A stretch of DNA of 64,000 bases from Dyadobacter sp. LHD-138 (lineage in GTDB: Bacteria; Bacteroidota; Bacteroidia; Cytophagales; Spirosomataceae), in the NCBI RefSeq assembly GCF_030929615.1, contig NZ_JAVFVU010000004.1, positions 1 through 64,000 of the forward strand, in the 5' to 3' direction. The notes beneath the pieces are model-generated. The model was not told the origin of the DNA, made no database searches, and saw only the letters and a program-made list of their open reading frames with translations. The number at the start of each line of letters is the position of its first letter. Position 1 is the stretch's first letter. Positions 43,351 to 52,832 of the stretch are shown in pieces. The position numbers and the translations under genes were made by a program.

Positions 43351-44400
43351 TTATTTTTTCTCGTCAATCAATATTCCGGGCAGTGATTCCGGATATTCTT
43401 CCCGGATAAATTCGATCAGCTTTTCCCGCACCAGACAGCGCAAATCAAATGCCTGAGACGAATTTCGCGCCGACATAATCGCGCGGACGACCATGAAATG
43501 TGTTTGGGTATCAGTCACTTGTAGTGCCCATGATTTGCCATCCCAGAGAGGTGTGGCAAGCAAGATTTCTCCCAGTTTTTCACGTAATTTTTCAACGGGT
43601 GTCTGGTAGTTCAAATTGAAAAAGGCACTCCCGATCAGACTGCTGTCATTACGTGTCCAGTTTTGAAAAGGCGTTTCGATGAAATAGGTGATGGGTAAAA
43701 CCAAACGGCGCAAATCCCATATGTTCACGACGACATAAGTCAGATTGATTTCTTCAATGCGTCCCCATTCGCCTTCCACAATCACGACGTCATCAATTTT
43801 TATAGGCTGTGTAAAGGCAATCTGAATACCGGCAAGTAGGTTGGCAAGCGACTTTTGAGCCGCAAAACCAATAATAACACTGGCAATACCAGCCGAAGTA
43901 AGTATGCCGACGCCATACTGTCTGACGCTGTCAAAACTTAAAAGCAATATAGAAACGCCAAAAACGATGATAACAATGATGACGATTCTTTTAATAAACT
44001 TGATTTTGGTGAACAACCTCCGCGCCTGATTGTTGTCGGGCGTATCAAAATCAAGCTTTTCAATCAGGATTTTTTCAATGATGACGACAATCCTGGCCAG
44101 CAGCCAGGTTGTGACGGCAATCAGCAATATTTTGCTGACTGCGTATGTAAATTCATATTCCGGATGTGACAGCGTATAAAATCGGGTTACACAAGTCGTC
44201 AGCAGCAGCGGAACAAAGAAGTAAAGGACGCTGGTAAGGTTCTGGTGAATTGCCCTGACAATCAGCCAATCTTTTTTATGGGCGATAACCGTTATCGTCT
44301 TAATGATTATTGCACTCAGCAACAGACCAATGATGCCTGCAAGCAGGATAATCAGCCAGGGAGAATTTTTATAATCCAGCACTTCAGGAAAATTATTCAT
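43351..44400 (-). CDS. MscS-family mechanosensitive channel
   Basis: A 349-residue inner-membrane channel that releases solutes on hypo-osmotic shock. There are four or so hydrophobic segments at 15-35, 58-78, 85-110 and 138-158. The pore-lining helix GILTSAGIASVIIGFAAQKSLANLLAG is at about 165-192, with its alternating Gly/Ala pattern. The beta domain starts at QPIKIDDVVIVEGEWGRIEEINL. The C-terminal alpha/beta domain is present and normal. It lies 3 bp after the DUF1460 gene, so the two are cotranscribed. Confidence 0.93.
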   Translation of the reverse strand: MNNFPEVLDYKNSPWLIILLAGIIGLLLSAIIIKTITVIAHKKDWLIVRAIHQNLTSVLYFFVPLLLTTCVTRFYTLSHPEYEFTYAVSKILLIAVTTWLLARIVVIIEKILIEKLDFDTPDNNQARRLFTKIKFIKRIVIIVIIVFGVSILLLSFDSVRQYGVGILTSAGIASVIIGFAAQKSLANLLAGIQIAFTQPIKIDDVVIVEGEWGRIEEINLTYVVVNIWDLRRLVLPITYFIETPFQNWTRNDSSLIGSAFFNLNYQTPVEKLREKLGEILLATPLWDGKSWALQVTDTQTHFMVVRAIMSARNSSQAFDLRCLVREKLIEFIREEYPESLPGILIDEKK

Positions 44401-44403
44401 CGT

Positions 44404-45240
44404 TTATTGGTCTGTCATACGCGCTACGATCATCCCGGTGTGCTTTGGAACGGACGCAACATATTCGGCAAGCGGTAAGGTAGACAAAATTACCTTTTTA
44501 CCCGCCAGAGAAGCATGAAGCAAATACGCACGGCTGCCGATTTTTGTAATAATGCCCATGTGATTGCAGTCCAGGCCTTCAACAGAGGATGTAAAAGCTA
44601 CGATGTCACCATCCCGAAGCAGCGGCTCAGCCTTTTGCAGGGCCGCTTTGGGAATGTAGGAATGTTCGCGGCTGTTAATAATATTTTCCTGTTCTTTTAC
44701 TTTTTCCCAAACCTCGGTGTTGTCCAGTGCCGGATAGAAATTGGCATGGGTACTCATAAAATTGATCTCTTTTTTGAAAGGGACGCCGCCAACCTTAGCG
44801 GTGATATCTTCAAGTCTGCCGCGTTTTTCATTTTCATATATCCAGTCGAGCACGTAGTGCAGGCGCGACGGATAACCATCAATAACACCTTCCCGGTATC
44901 GGATTTTGGTTAATTCAGTTTTATAACCTTCATAATTGAGGTTTTCATTCTTGGCAATGGCCAGAGCTATGGAGCTTTCAACCAGCGTGGTGCAGTCCAG
45001 ACCGTCAAATTTGCAAACCAGTTTTTCTGTCGGATTTCCTTCGAGCGTGCTGGCTACATAAGGCGTTCCTAAAAACGATTCGGCCATGCGTAAAACCTGT
45101 GTTCCCAGATCTCCGTTACCCGGCAGATCCATTTTTTGTGTAAAGATCCTTTGTGCGGTCGGCTGTGCCGTAGTATCGATGGACCAGGAGATTAGAAATG
45201 AAAACACCAGAAATGACAAAAAGGCAAAATTTGGTTTCAT
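44404..45240 (-). CDS. DUF1460 exported amidase-like protein
   Basis: A 278-residue exported protein. ATG 45240 gives a signal peptide (FAFLSFLVFSFLISWSIDTTAQ). DUF1460 landmarks are ESFLGTPYVASTLEG, FDGLDCTTLVESSIAL (catalytic-type Cys), RYREGVIDGYPSRLHYVLDWIYEN, FMSTHANFYPAL, and the late LRDGDIVAFTSSVEGLDCNHMGI with LLHASLAGKKVI. The fold is NlpC/P60-like; characterised relatives are N-acetylmuramyl-L-alanine amidases of peptidoglycan. The Cys and two His residues appear intact. It is followed directly by the MscS channel gene, both related to envelope integrity. Confidence 0.92.
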   Translation of the reverse strand: MKPNFAFLSFLVFSFLISWSIDTTAQPTAQRIFTQKMDLPGNGDLGTQVLRMAESFLGTPYVASTLEGNPTEKLVCKFDGLDCTTLVESSIALAIAKNENLNYEGYKTELTKIRYREGVIDGYPSRLHYVLDWIYENEKRGRLEDITAKVGGVPFKKEINFMSTHANFYPALDNTEVWEKVKEQENIINSREHSYIPKAALQKAEPLLRDGDIVAFTSSVEGLDCNHMGIITKIGSRAYLLHASLAGKKVILSTLPLAEYVASVPKHTGMIVARMTDQ

Positions 45241-45480
45241 TGCAGGTAATGATTTACCGCTGTCCATAACGTGATAATCTTTATAATAAAATGAATTAAT
45301 AACAATGTCTTAAAATGTGTGCCATCCCTTCTTGCAAGGCTGAAACGATGCTATAACGTTTCAGGAACAAATTTATTCACATTTTAGAAATATACTGACT
45401 TATTTACAAGGATGTGGAAAATGTAAGCATTTTTACGTTTTGTCTCCGGATTTTATACCCAATAGGTGGGGCCGTGCCAA
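45241..45480. other. Intergenic region with a small hairpin
   Basis: No gene is seen here. CTGAAACG (45340-45347) and CGTTTCAG (45357-45364) form an 8-bp stem with a 9-nt loop. There is no T-run on either strand, so termination of the upstream membrane-protein transcript is only possible, not shown. Confidence 0.4.
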
Positions 45481-47478
45481 TTATCCCTGTTTGTTTACGA
45501 ATACTTCCGGTAATTCATCTTCGTCCGAAGCGGCTTCTTTTACAGGGAAAAAGAACGCTGCCCCGTGATGAAAAAATTGCCATGAAAGATTTCCGAGTAA
45601 ACTTTTTATCTCGCTAAACCTGGCATTTCTGGATTTTAAAGCAAAAGCAATAGAAAGTCCAAAACTGACCAGAACGTTCATGGTACCTATGCAGGCAATG
45701 CCAATGATGGAATTAATCCATAAGTCAGCCGAAATATGGCTGTTCAGACCGGCAAATGCGATGCCGAAATTTCCTGACGCAAATGTAATATGCCGAATAT
45801 CAAGTGGTAAACCAAAAGTGAAGCCAATAGCGCTGGTAGAGCCCAGAAAAACACCGAGGGAGAAATTTCCGGCCAGGGCGCCGAAATTCCGTTCAAAATA
45901 ATGTGCAGTACGGTCAAGCCTTTCCTGTCCCAGCAAGCGGATCAGGCCCGGGTGATGCATGAGGCGCAAGGAGTATTTGTTATAGATCCATTTGTTTTCA
46001 TAATATCCGGAAATCAGCCCGGATACCATCAGATAAAACCCCGCAATAGCCGCATGTGGAATGGCCAGACTTTCCCAGGCGTTCAGCTCCGCAATGAGCT
46101 TATGCGCCTTGGCAGGATCTGCAATATGAAATCCGTTGAAATAAAAATAAAGCCAGTCGAGTCCGTAGGCAATCGGGAAAGCGATAGACGCATTGCCGAC
46201 GAGCGATATAAACTGGCTGCGGATCAGTTTGATCAGCAGTTGTGTGGTGCTTTCCAGCCAGTTGGGGTTTTGACCATTATTGCTAAGATTGGCTGCAATC
46301 GTTGAAGCCGTCATGGCAGGCTGTTTGGTCGCAATCGTGTACCCCAGAATATGGATGAGCATGAAGCCAATGGAGTAATTCAGGCTATAAAAAAAAGCTT
46401 CCCAGAATATTGGCAGATGCTGGAAATACAACCTCGTTTTGTTGCAGCAAAGCAGGCCCACAATGGCGCCGCCGCCCATAGCCCGCCTGAAAAGTTTCCA
46501 GTAAGCCGACTTGTCCGACGCGATGTAATGTTCACCGGTTTTTGACGTATTTTCAATGACTTTGAACGTCAGTAACTGAAGATTTATCGAGAAATGTTTA
46601 CGCAGGCTGTACCGGGTATTTTCCGCGTAAACAAATTCTTTCAGCAGATGTGTGATGATCAGCCATTGTTTACTCTTTTCCTCAGACTGCAGTAAATCCA
46701 GGAGCTGGGTTAGCCGTTTAAGATATTGTTCAAGCTGGCGCATCATATAGGTCAGCTGCAAACTTATCCCAAACAGATCTTTGTGTTTGTAAATGTAACT
46801 GACCTGCGTGTTGCACTGGCTGATCATTACCAGAATATGCTTGTAATCATTGTCACGGTCTTCGGATGAGCAATCGTAGGTATTCAGCATTTTTTCAACA
46901 TACATCATAACCTCCCGGTTGAGCCCGAGGAAGGGCGAATCCAGGTCATCTACACGCGGGATTTTAGAAACGACCTCCGGCTCTATCCCCAGATTTGCTG
47001 CACGCTGTGCAAGCACGAGAATGGCATTGAGCATCTCTTTGGCAACATACTTGGATAAAGTGGGTGTTGTGTCCCTGAAAATGTCCGCAAAGAAATTGCA
47101 CCAGTTTTCATCAGGGATGGCCTGTACCCACTGGTAATCCTTTTTATCATCAAAAAAGCCATCGAACTGGGTCCGAAGCTCATCGGGTTCGTGTACAGGC
47201 GGGAGAAATTTATAACTTAATCTTGTAGAGGCATCCGAAAAAAAGCCTTTGTTCGAACCGATTTCCGATTCTGTTAACAAGGAGACAAATTTGGTTGAAA
47301 GCAGAATCGAATAAATCTGTTCTGCCAGCAGGTCCTTCTCCCGGCGATCCATCAGAATATTGGTCAGAATATCAGCAAAAGGGATTTCCTGGTTCACTTT
47401 TGCCTTGTAGGAACTCCGAATAATCTCTATGAATTTTCCGACATAATTCAGGCGGCTTTGTGCTGAAACACTGTTCAT
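45481..47478 (-). CDS. Membrane protein of the 'site-specific recombinase Gcr' family
   Basis: A 665-residue protein matching the SpecificRecomb family (Pfam name for neisserial gcr). The N-terminal soluble part (1-320) has LLTESEIGSNKGFFSDASTRLSYKFLPP and QWVQAIPDENWCNFFADIF, typical of the family. The second half (about 335-640) holds six to eight hydrophobic segments (FYLMVSGLISGYYENKWIY, NFSLGVFLGSTSAIGFTFGLP). There is no serine or tyrosine recombinase catalytic motif, and the shape is that of an inner-membrane protein. The database name is therefore probably misleading and the true function unknown. It is monocistronic. Confidence 0.82.
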   Translation of the reverse strand: MNSVSAQSRLNYVGKFIEIIRSSYKAKVNQEIPFADILTNILMDRREKDLLAEQIYSILLSTKFVSLLTESEIGSNKGFFSDASTRLSYKFLPPVHEPDELRTQFDGFFDDKKDYQWVQAIPDENWCNFFADIFRDTTPTLSKYVAKEMLNAILVLAQRAANLGIEPEVVSKIPRVDDLDSPFLGLNREVMMYVEKMLNTYDCSSEDRDNDYKHILVMISQCNTQVSYIYKHKDLFGISLQLTYMMRQLEQYLKRLTQLLDLLQSEEKSKQWLIITHLLKEFVYAENTRYSLRKHFSINLQLLTFKVIENTSKTGEHYIASDKSAYWKLFRRAMGGGAIVGLLCCNKTRLYFQHLPIFWEAFFYSLNYSIGFMLIHILGYTIATKQPAMTASTIAANLSNNGQNPNWLESTTQLLIKLIRSQFISLVGNASIAFPIAYGLDWLYFYFNGFHIADPAKAHKLIAELNAWESLAIPHAAIAGFYLMVSGLISGYYENKWIYNKYSLRLMHHPGLIRLLGQERLDRTAHYFERNFGALAGNFSLGVFLGSTSAIGFTFGLPLDIRHITFASGNFGIAFAGLNSHISADLWINSIIGIACIGTMNVLVSFGLSIAFALKSRNARFSEIKSLLGNLSWQFFHHGAAFFFPVKEAASDEDELPEVFVNKQG

Positions 47479-47729
47479 AAGATATCAATAGTTAAGCGCT
47501 TACAGTCGGAGAGAGATTCACTTGCCGGATTATTTTTACGGTGTATTCGTCCTGAATATTTTTTTGCTGCTTCCAATAATTGCCATTTTGGTGTTGGGGT
47601 TGTCTACCTGATTCATGATAACCCTTAAAGTAAATTTAACAATTCTTTCGGAAGGAATTGGATTTTTGCCTCATTTGTACCAGGATGAATTTGTATAGTG
47701 CAATTTTGAAATTTAATGAAAATGTATAA

Positions 47730-47769
47730 AAGAGGACAAAGCGGTGCTTAATATGCGCTTTGTCCTCTT
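47730..47769 (-). terminator. Terminator of the GH13 gene
   Basis: AAGAGGACAAAGCG (47730-47743) pairs perfectly with CGCTTTGTCCTCTT (47756-47769) around a 12-nt loop. On the minus strand a TTTTATA run follows. It lies 17 bp after the amylase stop. The rest of the 47479-47786 gap shows no gene. Confidence 0.85.
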
Positions 47770-47786
47770 GCCTTTGATATGAAAAT

Positions 47787-49535
47787 CTAAATTTCCTTAT
47801 TTTCTAAAATTTCATAAACGTACACCGAATTTGGCGGCAAGGTCAGGGCAATGCCTGTTGAGGTTATTTCCGACGGCCTGATATTTGGGGTAAGAATAAG
47901 TAGCGGGAAAACCTGTTTTAAAGTGTATGAAACAGTCGCATTCAGTTTTAGTGTATCCTGCCATGCGCCCTGCGGAATCCTGACATTGGTATGATAGGTT
48001 CTTGCCTTATCGAAATTGTATATAAAGAGGAGTTTCTGATTGTCGGTATAGCGCAGGTAACTGTAAATTCTGGTTTTATCGTAATCAGGACTTTGGTCAT
48101 CCACATTCACATATTGCAGATCGTAAAAACTACCGGCATACACCGCCTCATTATCCGTCACGAATCTGTTCAGGTTTTCATAAAAGGCGCGCAGTTTTTT
48201 CTGATCGTTGGTCAATGTTCCACCGTCAAATTTTCCGCCATTTACAAAGTGTTGGAATTCAGTAACGCCCCAGTAGTCAAAGATCGTTGTCCGGCCATCT
48301 TCTCCCTGAAAACCCTCCGAGGCATTGGGATCAACACCCAGTTCCTGTCCGAAATAGAGCATCAACGGGCCTGTATGCAGCGTTGCACTTAATGTCATAG
48401 CCGGAATGGCCGCCCACGGATCTCCTGCAAAATACCGGGAAGCAATGCGCTGTTCGTCATGATTTTCAAGGAAACGTAGCATGTGCTCTGAAATATCACC
48501 GGATTCTTGCTGCCAGATGCGCGTGATATCCTCCACACTGCCGCCGCCTTCGATCAGGTGACGAAGGGAGTTGTACAAACCAACCTTATCGTATAAATAG
48601 GTGAACTGACCCTTTTGGACATAGTTGTGATATTCGTGGGGATTGTAAATTTCAGCGATGAAAATAATTTCGGGGTTTACTTTTTTGATTTCAGGTATCA
48701 CCCAGCCCCAGAATTCCACCGGCACCATTTCTGCCATATCACAACGGAAGCCATCCACGCCTTTTTCTGTCCAGAAACGCAGAATGTCATACATTTTTAG
48801 CCAGGTTGAAGGAATCGGGTCAAAATGCGTTGAACGGCCATTCAGATAATCGACACCGTAGTTCAGTTTTATCGTTTCATACCAGTCATACTGGCTTGGC
48901 TGCGCCTGAAAAACGTCATTTCCGGTTGCTTTTGCCGGTCTTTCCTGATAAGGGCCGGTCACAGGAATGGGCGGTTTGTGACCTTCCGGAACGATAAAAT
49001 CCTGATTGGGGATGTAGTAAAAGTTGTTGTTCGGGGCAAAAGTTACCGTTTTGTCGTCATCTTCGCCAAAGTCTTTGATACCCAGGGCACGTGCATCCGA
49101 ATGATATTGTCTGGAAACATGGTTTGGGATAAAATCGATGATGGATTTTAAACCCTGGTTGCGGGTACGGGCTATCAAAGCTTCAAATTCCTGCATCCGT
49201 TTGGAAACATCCACAGCCAGATCCGGATCGACATCGTAGTAATCCTTAACCGCATACGGCGACCCAGCCATTCCCTTGACAATCAGCGGATGGTCCACAC
49301 CGATGCCGTACGCAGAATAATCCGTCAGTGTGGCGTGTTCAATAATTCCGGTGTACCAGACGTGGGTAATCCCGAAATTTTTTATTGATTCAAGGGCAGT
49401 GTCCGTGATATCATTAAATTTTCCGGAACCGTTTTCTTCAATCGTTCCGTATATTTTGTTGGTCGTATTTTGATTACCAAATAATCGGGTGAAAACCTGA
49501 TAAATAATGAGTTTGTCGCGGTTGATAACAGGCAT
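47787..49535 (-). CDS. GH13 alpha-amylase-family glucanase
   Basis: A 582-residue glycoside hydrolase family 13 enzyme. The (beta/alpha)8 catalytic residues are D266 (GVDGFRCDMAE), E295 (IFIAEIYNP) and D360 (LENHDEQR); the first conserved region is DFIPNHVSR (134-142). There is no signal peptide, so it should act in the cytosol on maltodextrins or glycogen-like glucans. A C-terminal beta domain spans about 470-580 (LPPNSVYVYEIL). It is divergent from the beta-phosphoglucomutase/GH65 pair and shares a 197-bp promoter region with it, which suggests common control. Subfamily and product cannot be fixed by eye. Confidence 0.92.
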   Translation of the reverse strand: MPVINRDKLIIYQVFTRLFGNQNTTNKIYGTIEENGSGKFNDITDTALESIKNFGITHVWYTGIIEHATLTDYSAYGIGVDHPLIVKGMAGSPYAVKDYYDVDPDLAVDVSKRMQEFEALIARTRNQGLKSIIDFIPNHVSRQYHSDARALGIKDFGEDDDKTVTFAPNNNFYYIPNQDFIVPEGHKPPIPVTGPYQERPAKATGNDVFQAQPSQYDWYETIKLNYGVDYLNGRSTHFDPIPSTWLKMYDILRFWTEKGVDGFRCDMAEMVPVEFWGWVIPEIKKVNPEIIFIAEIYNPHEYHNYVQKGQFTYLYDKVGLYNSLRHLIEGGGSVEDITRIWQQESGDISEHMLRFLENHDEQRIASRYFAGDPWAAIPAMTLSATLHTGPLMLYFGQELGVDPNASEGFQGEDGRTTIFDYWGVTEFQHFVNGGKFDGGTLTNDQKKLRAFYENLNRFVTDNEAVYAGSFYDLQYVNVDDQSPDYDKTRIYSYLRYTDNQKLLFIYNFDKARTYHTNVRIPQGAWQDTLKLNATVSYTLKQVFPLLILTPNIRPSEITSTGIALTLPPNSVYVYEILENKEI

Positions 49536-49732
49536 AATCTGCTTCTGGGTTATTTATGGGCGCAATACTACATAGGACGCCGGTGAAATGTAATGGACTT
49601 GCAAAGGATAAATTAAGCGTGAGATCTCCGATAAATCAACGATTAAAGAATTACTTTTTTGAAATATCGTTTGATTGCATCAGCTAAAACCGTCTTTTTA
49701 CTATTTTGCAAGATATTAAATTAATAAATGAT

Positions 49733-50389
49733 ATGCCGACTGTTCAAGCCTGCCTTTTTGATCTTGATGGAGTGATCGTAGATACTGCCAAATACCATTA
49801 TCTCGCATGGCGGCAACTTGCCAACCAACTTGGGTTTGACCTGACTCTGGAACAGAATGAGTTATTGAAAGGAATCAGCCGGATGGAATCTCTGGATATT
49901 ATACTGGAAATTGGCGGTGTGAAACTGGATGAAGCGGAAAAGACAAAGCTGGCCACCGAGAAAAATCTCCGTTATCTGGAGTTATGCAAGCAAATTACAC
50001 CCGACGACGCCTTGCCTGGTGTGCGTAGATTTTTGGATGAACTGAGAGCGGATTCGATAAAAGTCGGATTGGGATCAGCCAGTAAAAATGCAAAAACAAT
50101 TCTGACGAATCTGGATATGCTGACTTATTTCGATACCATTGTTGACGGAAACCGGGTCACAAAAGGAAAGCCCGATCCCCAGGTTTTTTTGATGGGCGCA
50201 GAAGATTTGTCTGTCGCTCCCGAGTATTGCCTTGTCTTCGAAGACGCAGTGGCAGGAGTTCAATCGGGTAATGCGGCAGGCATGTGCACCATCGGTATCG
50301 GGGAGCAATCCGTTTTAAATGAAGCAGATATCGTGATCAAAGGTTTTGACGGGGTGTCGGTGGATGACCTTTTTGGAAAATTAACGTAA
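49733..50389 (+). CDS. pgmB: Beta-phosphoglucomutase
   Basis: A 218-residue HAD-superfamily enzyme converting beta-glucose-1-phosphate to glucose-6-phosphate. ATG 49733 is preferred to an upstream TTG at 49706. Motif I is FDLDGVIVDT with nucleophile D10 and acid/base D12. The cap domain has LKGISRMESLDIIL, the beta-PGM-specific segment. Motif II is GLGSASKNA, motif III KGKPDPQVF and motif IV VFEDAVAGVQSG. It lies 52 bp before the GH65 gene, the source of beta-glucose-1-phosphate. Confidence 0.93.
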   Translation: MPTVQACLFDLDGVIVDTAKYHYLAWRQLANQLGFDLTLEQNELLKGISRMESLDIILEIGGVKLDEAEKTKLATEKNLRYLELCKQITPDDALPGVRRFLDELRADSIKVGLGSASKNAKTILTNLDMLTYFDTIVDGNRVTKGKPDPQVFLMGAEDLSVAPEYCLVFEDAVAGVQSGNAAGMCTIGIGEQSVLNEADIVIKGFDGVSVDDLFGKLT

Positions 50390-50441
50390 TAATCATTCAG
50401 AATAACCTTTGCGTACAGCTTACTGCCGATAACCCATAAAA

Positions 50442-52757
50442 ATGAAAAACTACATAACACACGACGAATGGAGTATTGTGGAAGAAGGTTTCCATGCGGC
50501 TCACAATGAAATGACAGAGAGTCTGATGAGCCTCGGCAACGGCCGGATGGGGCAAAGAGGAAATTTTGAAGAAAGTTATTCGGGGAAAACCTTGCTCGGG
50601 AATTATGTTGCGGGGGTATATTTTCCCGATAAAACCCGCGTAGGCTGGTGGAAAAACGGCTATCCCAACTATTTTGCCAAAGTGCTGAATGCCTGCAACT
50701 GGGTTGGTATCGATATAAAAGTAGGCGAAGAAACACTGGATTTGAATACCTGCCTGGTGGAGGAATTTCGCCGTGCGCTGAACATGAAGGAGGGGGTGCT
50801 GGACCGTACCGCTGTTGTAAAACTGGCGAGCGGCAGAAGGGTGAAAATCCAGTCGAAGCGCTTTTGTAACATGGTCGATGATGAGTCGGGAGCGATCCGT
50901 TACTCGATCACACCGCTTGATTTTACGGATATTATCACCGTTACACCTTATCTGGACGGTAATATCAGCAACCGTGATTCGAATTATGATGAAACTTTCT
51001 GGAACGAACTCTACAAGGAAACCAGTTTTTCGGAAGGATATTTGATTCTGGAAACAAAAGAAAATCCTTATGGCGTTGAGCAGTTTCAGGTCGCAACCGG
51101 AATGGCTTTCGATATCAAAATAAACGGGCTGAAAACGGATTATCAGTCACTGCCCGCCCGTCATGAAAAATATGTTGCAGGCGTCGTTCACATTGAAGTA
51201 CAGGAGGGCGATGAGCTGACGATTTTTAAATATGGCGTCAATTTGTCTTCAACCAATTATGCTGCGGATCAGCTTTTAACGGAAGCCAAAGCCTATGTAG
51301 CCCGTATTAGCGAGAAAGGTTTTGCCCAGCTTTATGCAGAACATGTGCAGGCCTGGGCTGAAAAGTGGGAAAAAAATGACATTACCATTGAAGGCGATGT
51401 TGCCGCGCAGCAGGGTATCCGTTTCAATATTTTCCATCTGGGGCAAACCTATACCGGGGAAGATGAACGGCTGAATATTGGCCCGAAAGGCTTCACCGGT
51501 GAAAAATACGGCGGAAGTACTTACTGGGACACAGAGGCTTATTGTATACCCTTTTATCTCTCGACTTCGGAAGAAAAAGTAGCCAGAAATTTGTTGGTTT
51601 ACCGGCATAAGCATTTGAAAAAGGCCATTGAAAACGCCGAAAAGCTAGGTTTTAAAGACGGTTCCGCGCTTTATCCGATGGTTACGATGAATGGGGAAGA
51701 GTGCCATAACGAATGGGAGATCACCTTCGAGGAAATACACCGGAACGGGGCCATTGCCTTTGCGATTTATGATTATACACGGTATACCGGTGACGAAACA
51801 TACCTGTCTCAGTATGGCCTTGAAGTGCTGATCGGTATCTCGCGGTTCTGGAAACAACGGATTACCTGGTCTGCGGATAAGGGGCAGTACGTGATGCTTG
51901 GCGTGACGGGACCTAATGAATATGAAAATAACGTTAACAACAACTGGTATACCAATTACATCGCTTGCTGGACGCTGCGTTATACGCTGGAAGTGATTAG
52001 TAAACTTTGGGAGACTGATACGCAAAGGCTGAATGAGATTATTTTCCTGACCAATTTTGACCTGAATGGTGAAATGGCCGACTGGAAACACATCGTCGAA
52101 TTTATGCATTTTCCGTACGATCCCGCCAGAAGGGTTTATTTGCAGCAGCAGGGTTTTCTGGATAAGGAAATTTTATCGGTCACAGATATCGCAGACCAGC
52201 GTCCCATCAATCAAAACTGGTCGTGGGACAGGATATTGAGATCCTGTTTTATCAAACAGGCGGATGTTCTTCAGGGATTATATCTTTTTGAGGACGATTT
52301 TGCGGTAGATGATATCAAAAGGAATTTTGAGTTTTATGAGCCGATGACGGTGCATGAGTCATCACTTTCTCCTTGCGTGCACGCGATTCTTGCAGCCAAA
52401 ATTGGTCTGAAAGAAAAGGCTTACGAAATGTACGTCCGTACGGCGAGGCTCGATCTTGACGATTATAACAATGATACGGAGGACGGGCTGCATATCACTT
52501 CCATGGCGGGTACCTGGATGAGTGTTGTCAAAGGTTTTGCCGGGCAGCGCGTAAAAGACGGTTTCCTGACGTTGAATCCATATATCCCGCAGCAATGGAC
52601 ATCCTATTCGTTCAGAATCGGGTTCCGCGGTTCCTGGTTAAAGATCGAGGTGACCCGGGAAGGCGTGACGGTAGAGAATACTTCTGATCAGGAACTGACC
52701 ATTTTTGTAAACGGTGAACGGCTTTTTGTCGCGGCTAACACGATCACAAAAAAATAA
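50442..52757 (+). CDS. GH65 disaccharide phosphorylase, probably maltose phosphorylase
   Basis: A 771-residue GH65 enzyme, full length for the family. It would split maltose with phosphate into glucose and beta-glucose-1-phosphate in the cytosol. An N-terminal beta-sandwich domain (about 1-275, WSIVEEGFHAAHNEMTESLMSLGNGRMGQRG) precedes the (alpha/alpha)6 barrel. The general acid is E493 in GVTGPNEYENNVNNNWYTN; KYGGSTYWDTEAY binds substrate and HESSLSPCVHAILAA is the phosphate-binding loop. Maltose is favoured over trehalose or kojibiose by the GPNEYENNVNNNWYTN segment and the GH13 neighbour, but this is not certain. It is cotranscribed with pgmB. Confidence 0.92.
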   Translation: MKNYITHDEWSIVEEGFHAAHNEMTESLMSLGNGRMGQRGNFEESYSGKTLLGNYVAGVYFPDKTRVGWWKNGYPNYFAKVLNACNWVGIDIKVGEETLDLNTCLVEEFRRALNMKEGVLDRTAVVKLASGRRVKIQSKRFCNMVDDESGAIRYSITPLDFTDIITVTPYLDGNISNRDSNYDETFWNELYKETSFSEGYLILETKENPYGVEQFQVATGMAFDIKINGLKTDYQSLPARHEKYVAGVVHIEVQEGDELTIFKYGVNLSSTNYAADQLLTEAKAYVARISEKGFAQLYAEHVQAWAEKWEKNDITIEGDVAAQQGIRFNIFHLGQTYTGEDERLNIGPKGFTGEKYGGSTYWDTEAYCIPFYLSTSEEKVARNLLVYRHKHLKKAIENAEKLGFKDGSALYPMVTMNGEECHNEWEITFEEIHRNGAIAFAIYDYTRYTGDETYLSQYGLEVLIGISRFWKQRITWSADKGQYVMLGVTGPNEYENNVNNNWYTNYIACWTLRYTLEVISKLWETDTQRLNEIIFLTNFDLNGEMADWKHIVEFMHFPYDPARRVYLQQQGFLDKEILSVTDIADQRPINQNWSWDRILRSCFIKQADVLQGLYLFEDDFAVDDIKRNFEFYEPMTVHESSLSPCVHAILAAKIGLKEKAYEMYVRTARLDLDDYNNDTEDGLHITSMAGTWMSVVKGFAGQRVKDGFLTLNPYIPQQWTSYSFRIGFRGSWLKIEVTREGVTVENTSDQELTIFVNGERLFVAANTITKK

Positions 52758-52832
52758 TTTTGTCATTATAAAACAGTATTTTGTTGATCCGGAAAACTTT
52801 TGATAGTCCGGATCAATAATCAACTTACCCCT

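Noticed and set aside
45481-47478. DNA integrase or recombinase function for this gene
   Set aside because: No catalytic recombinase residues are visible and the second half is membrane-spanning.
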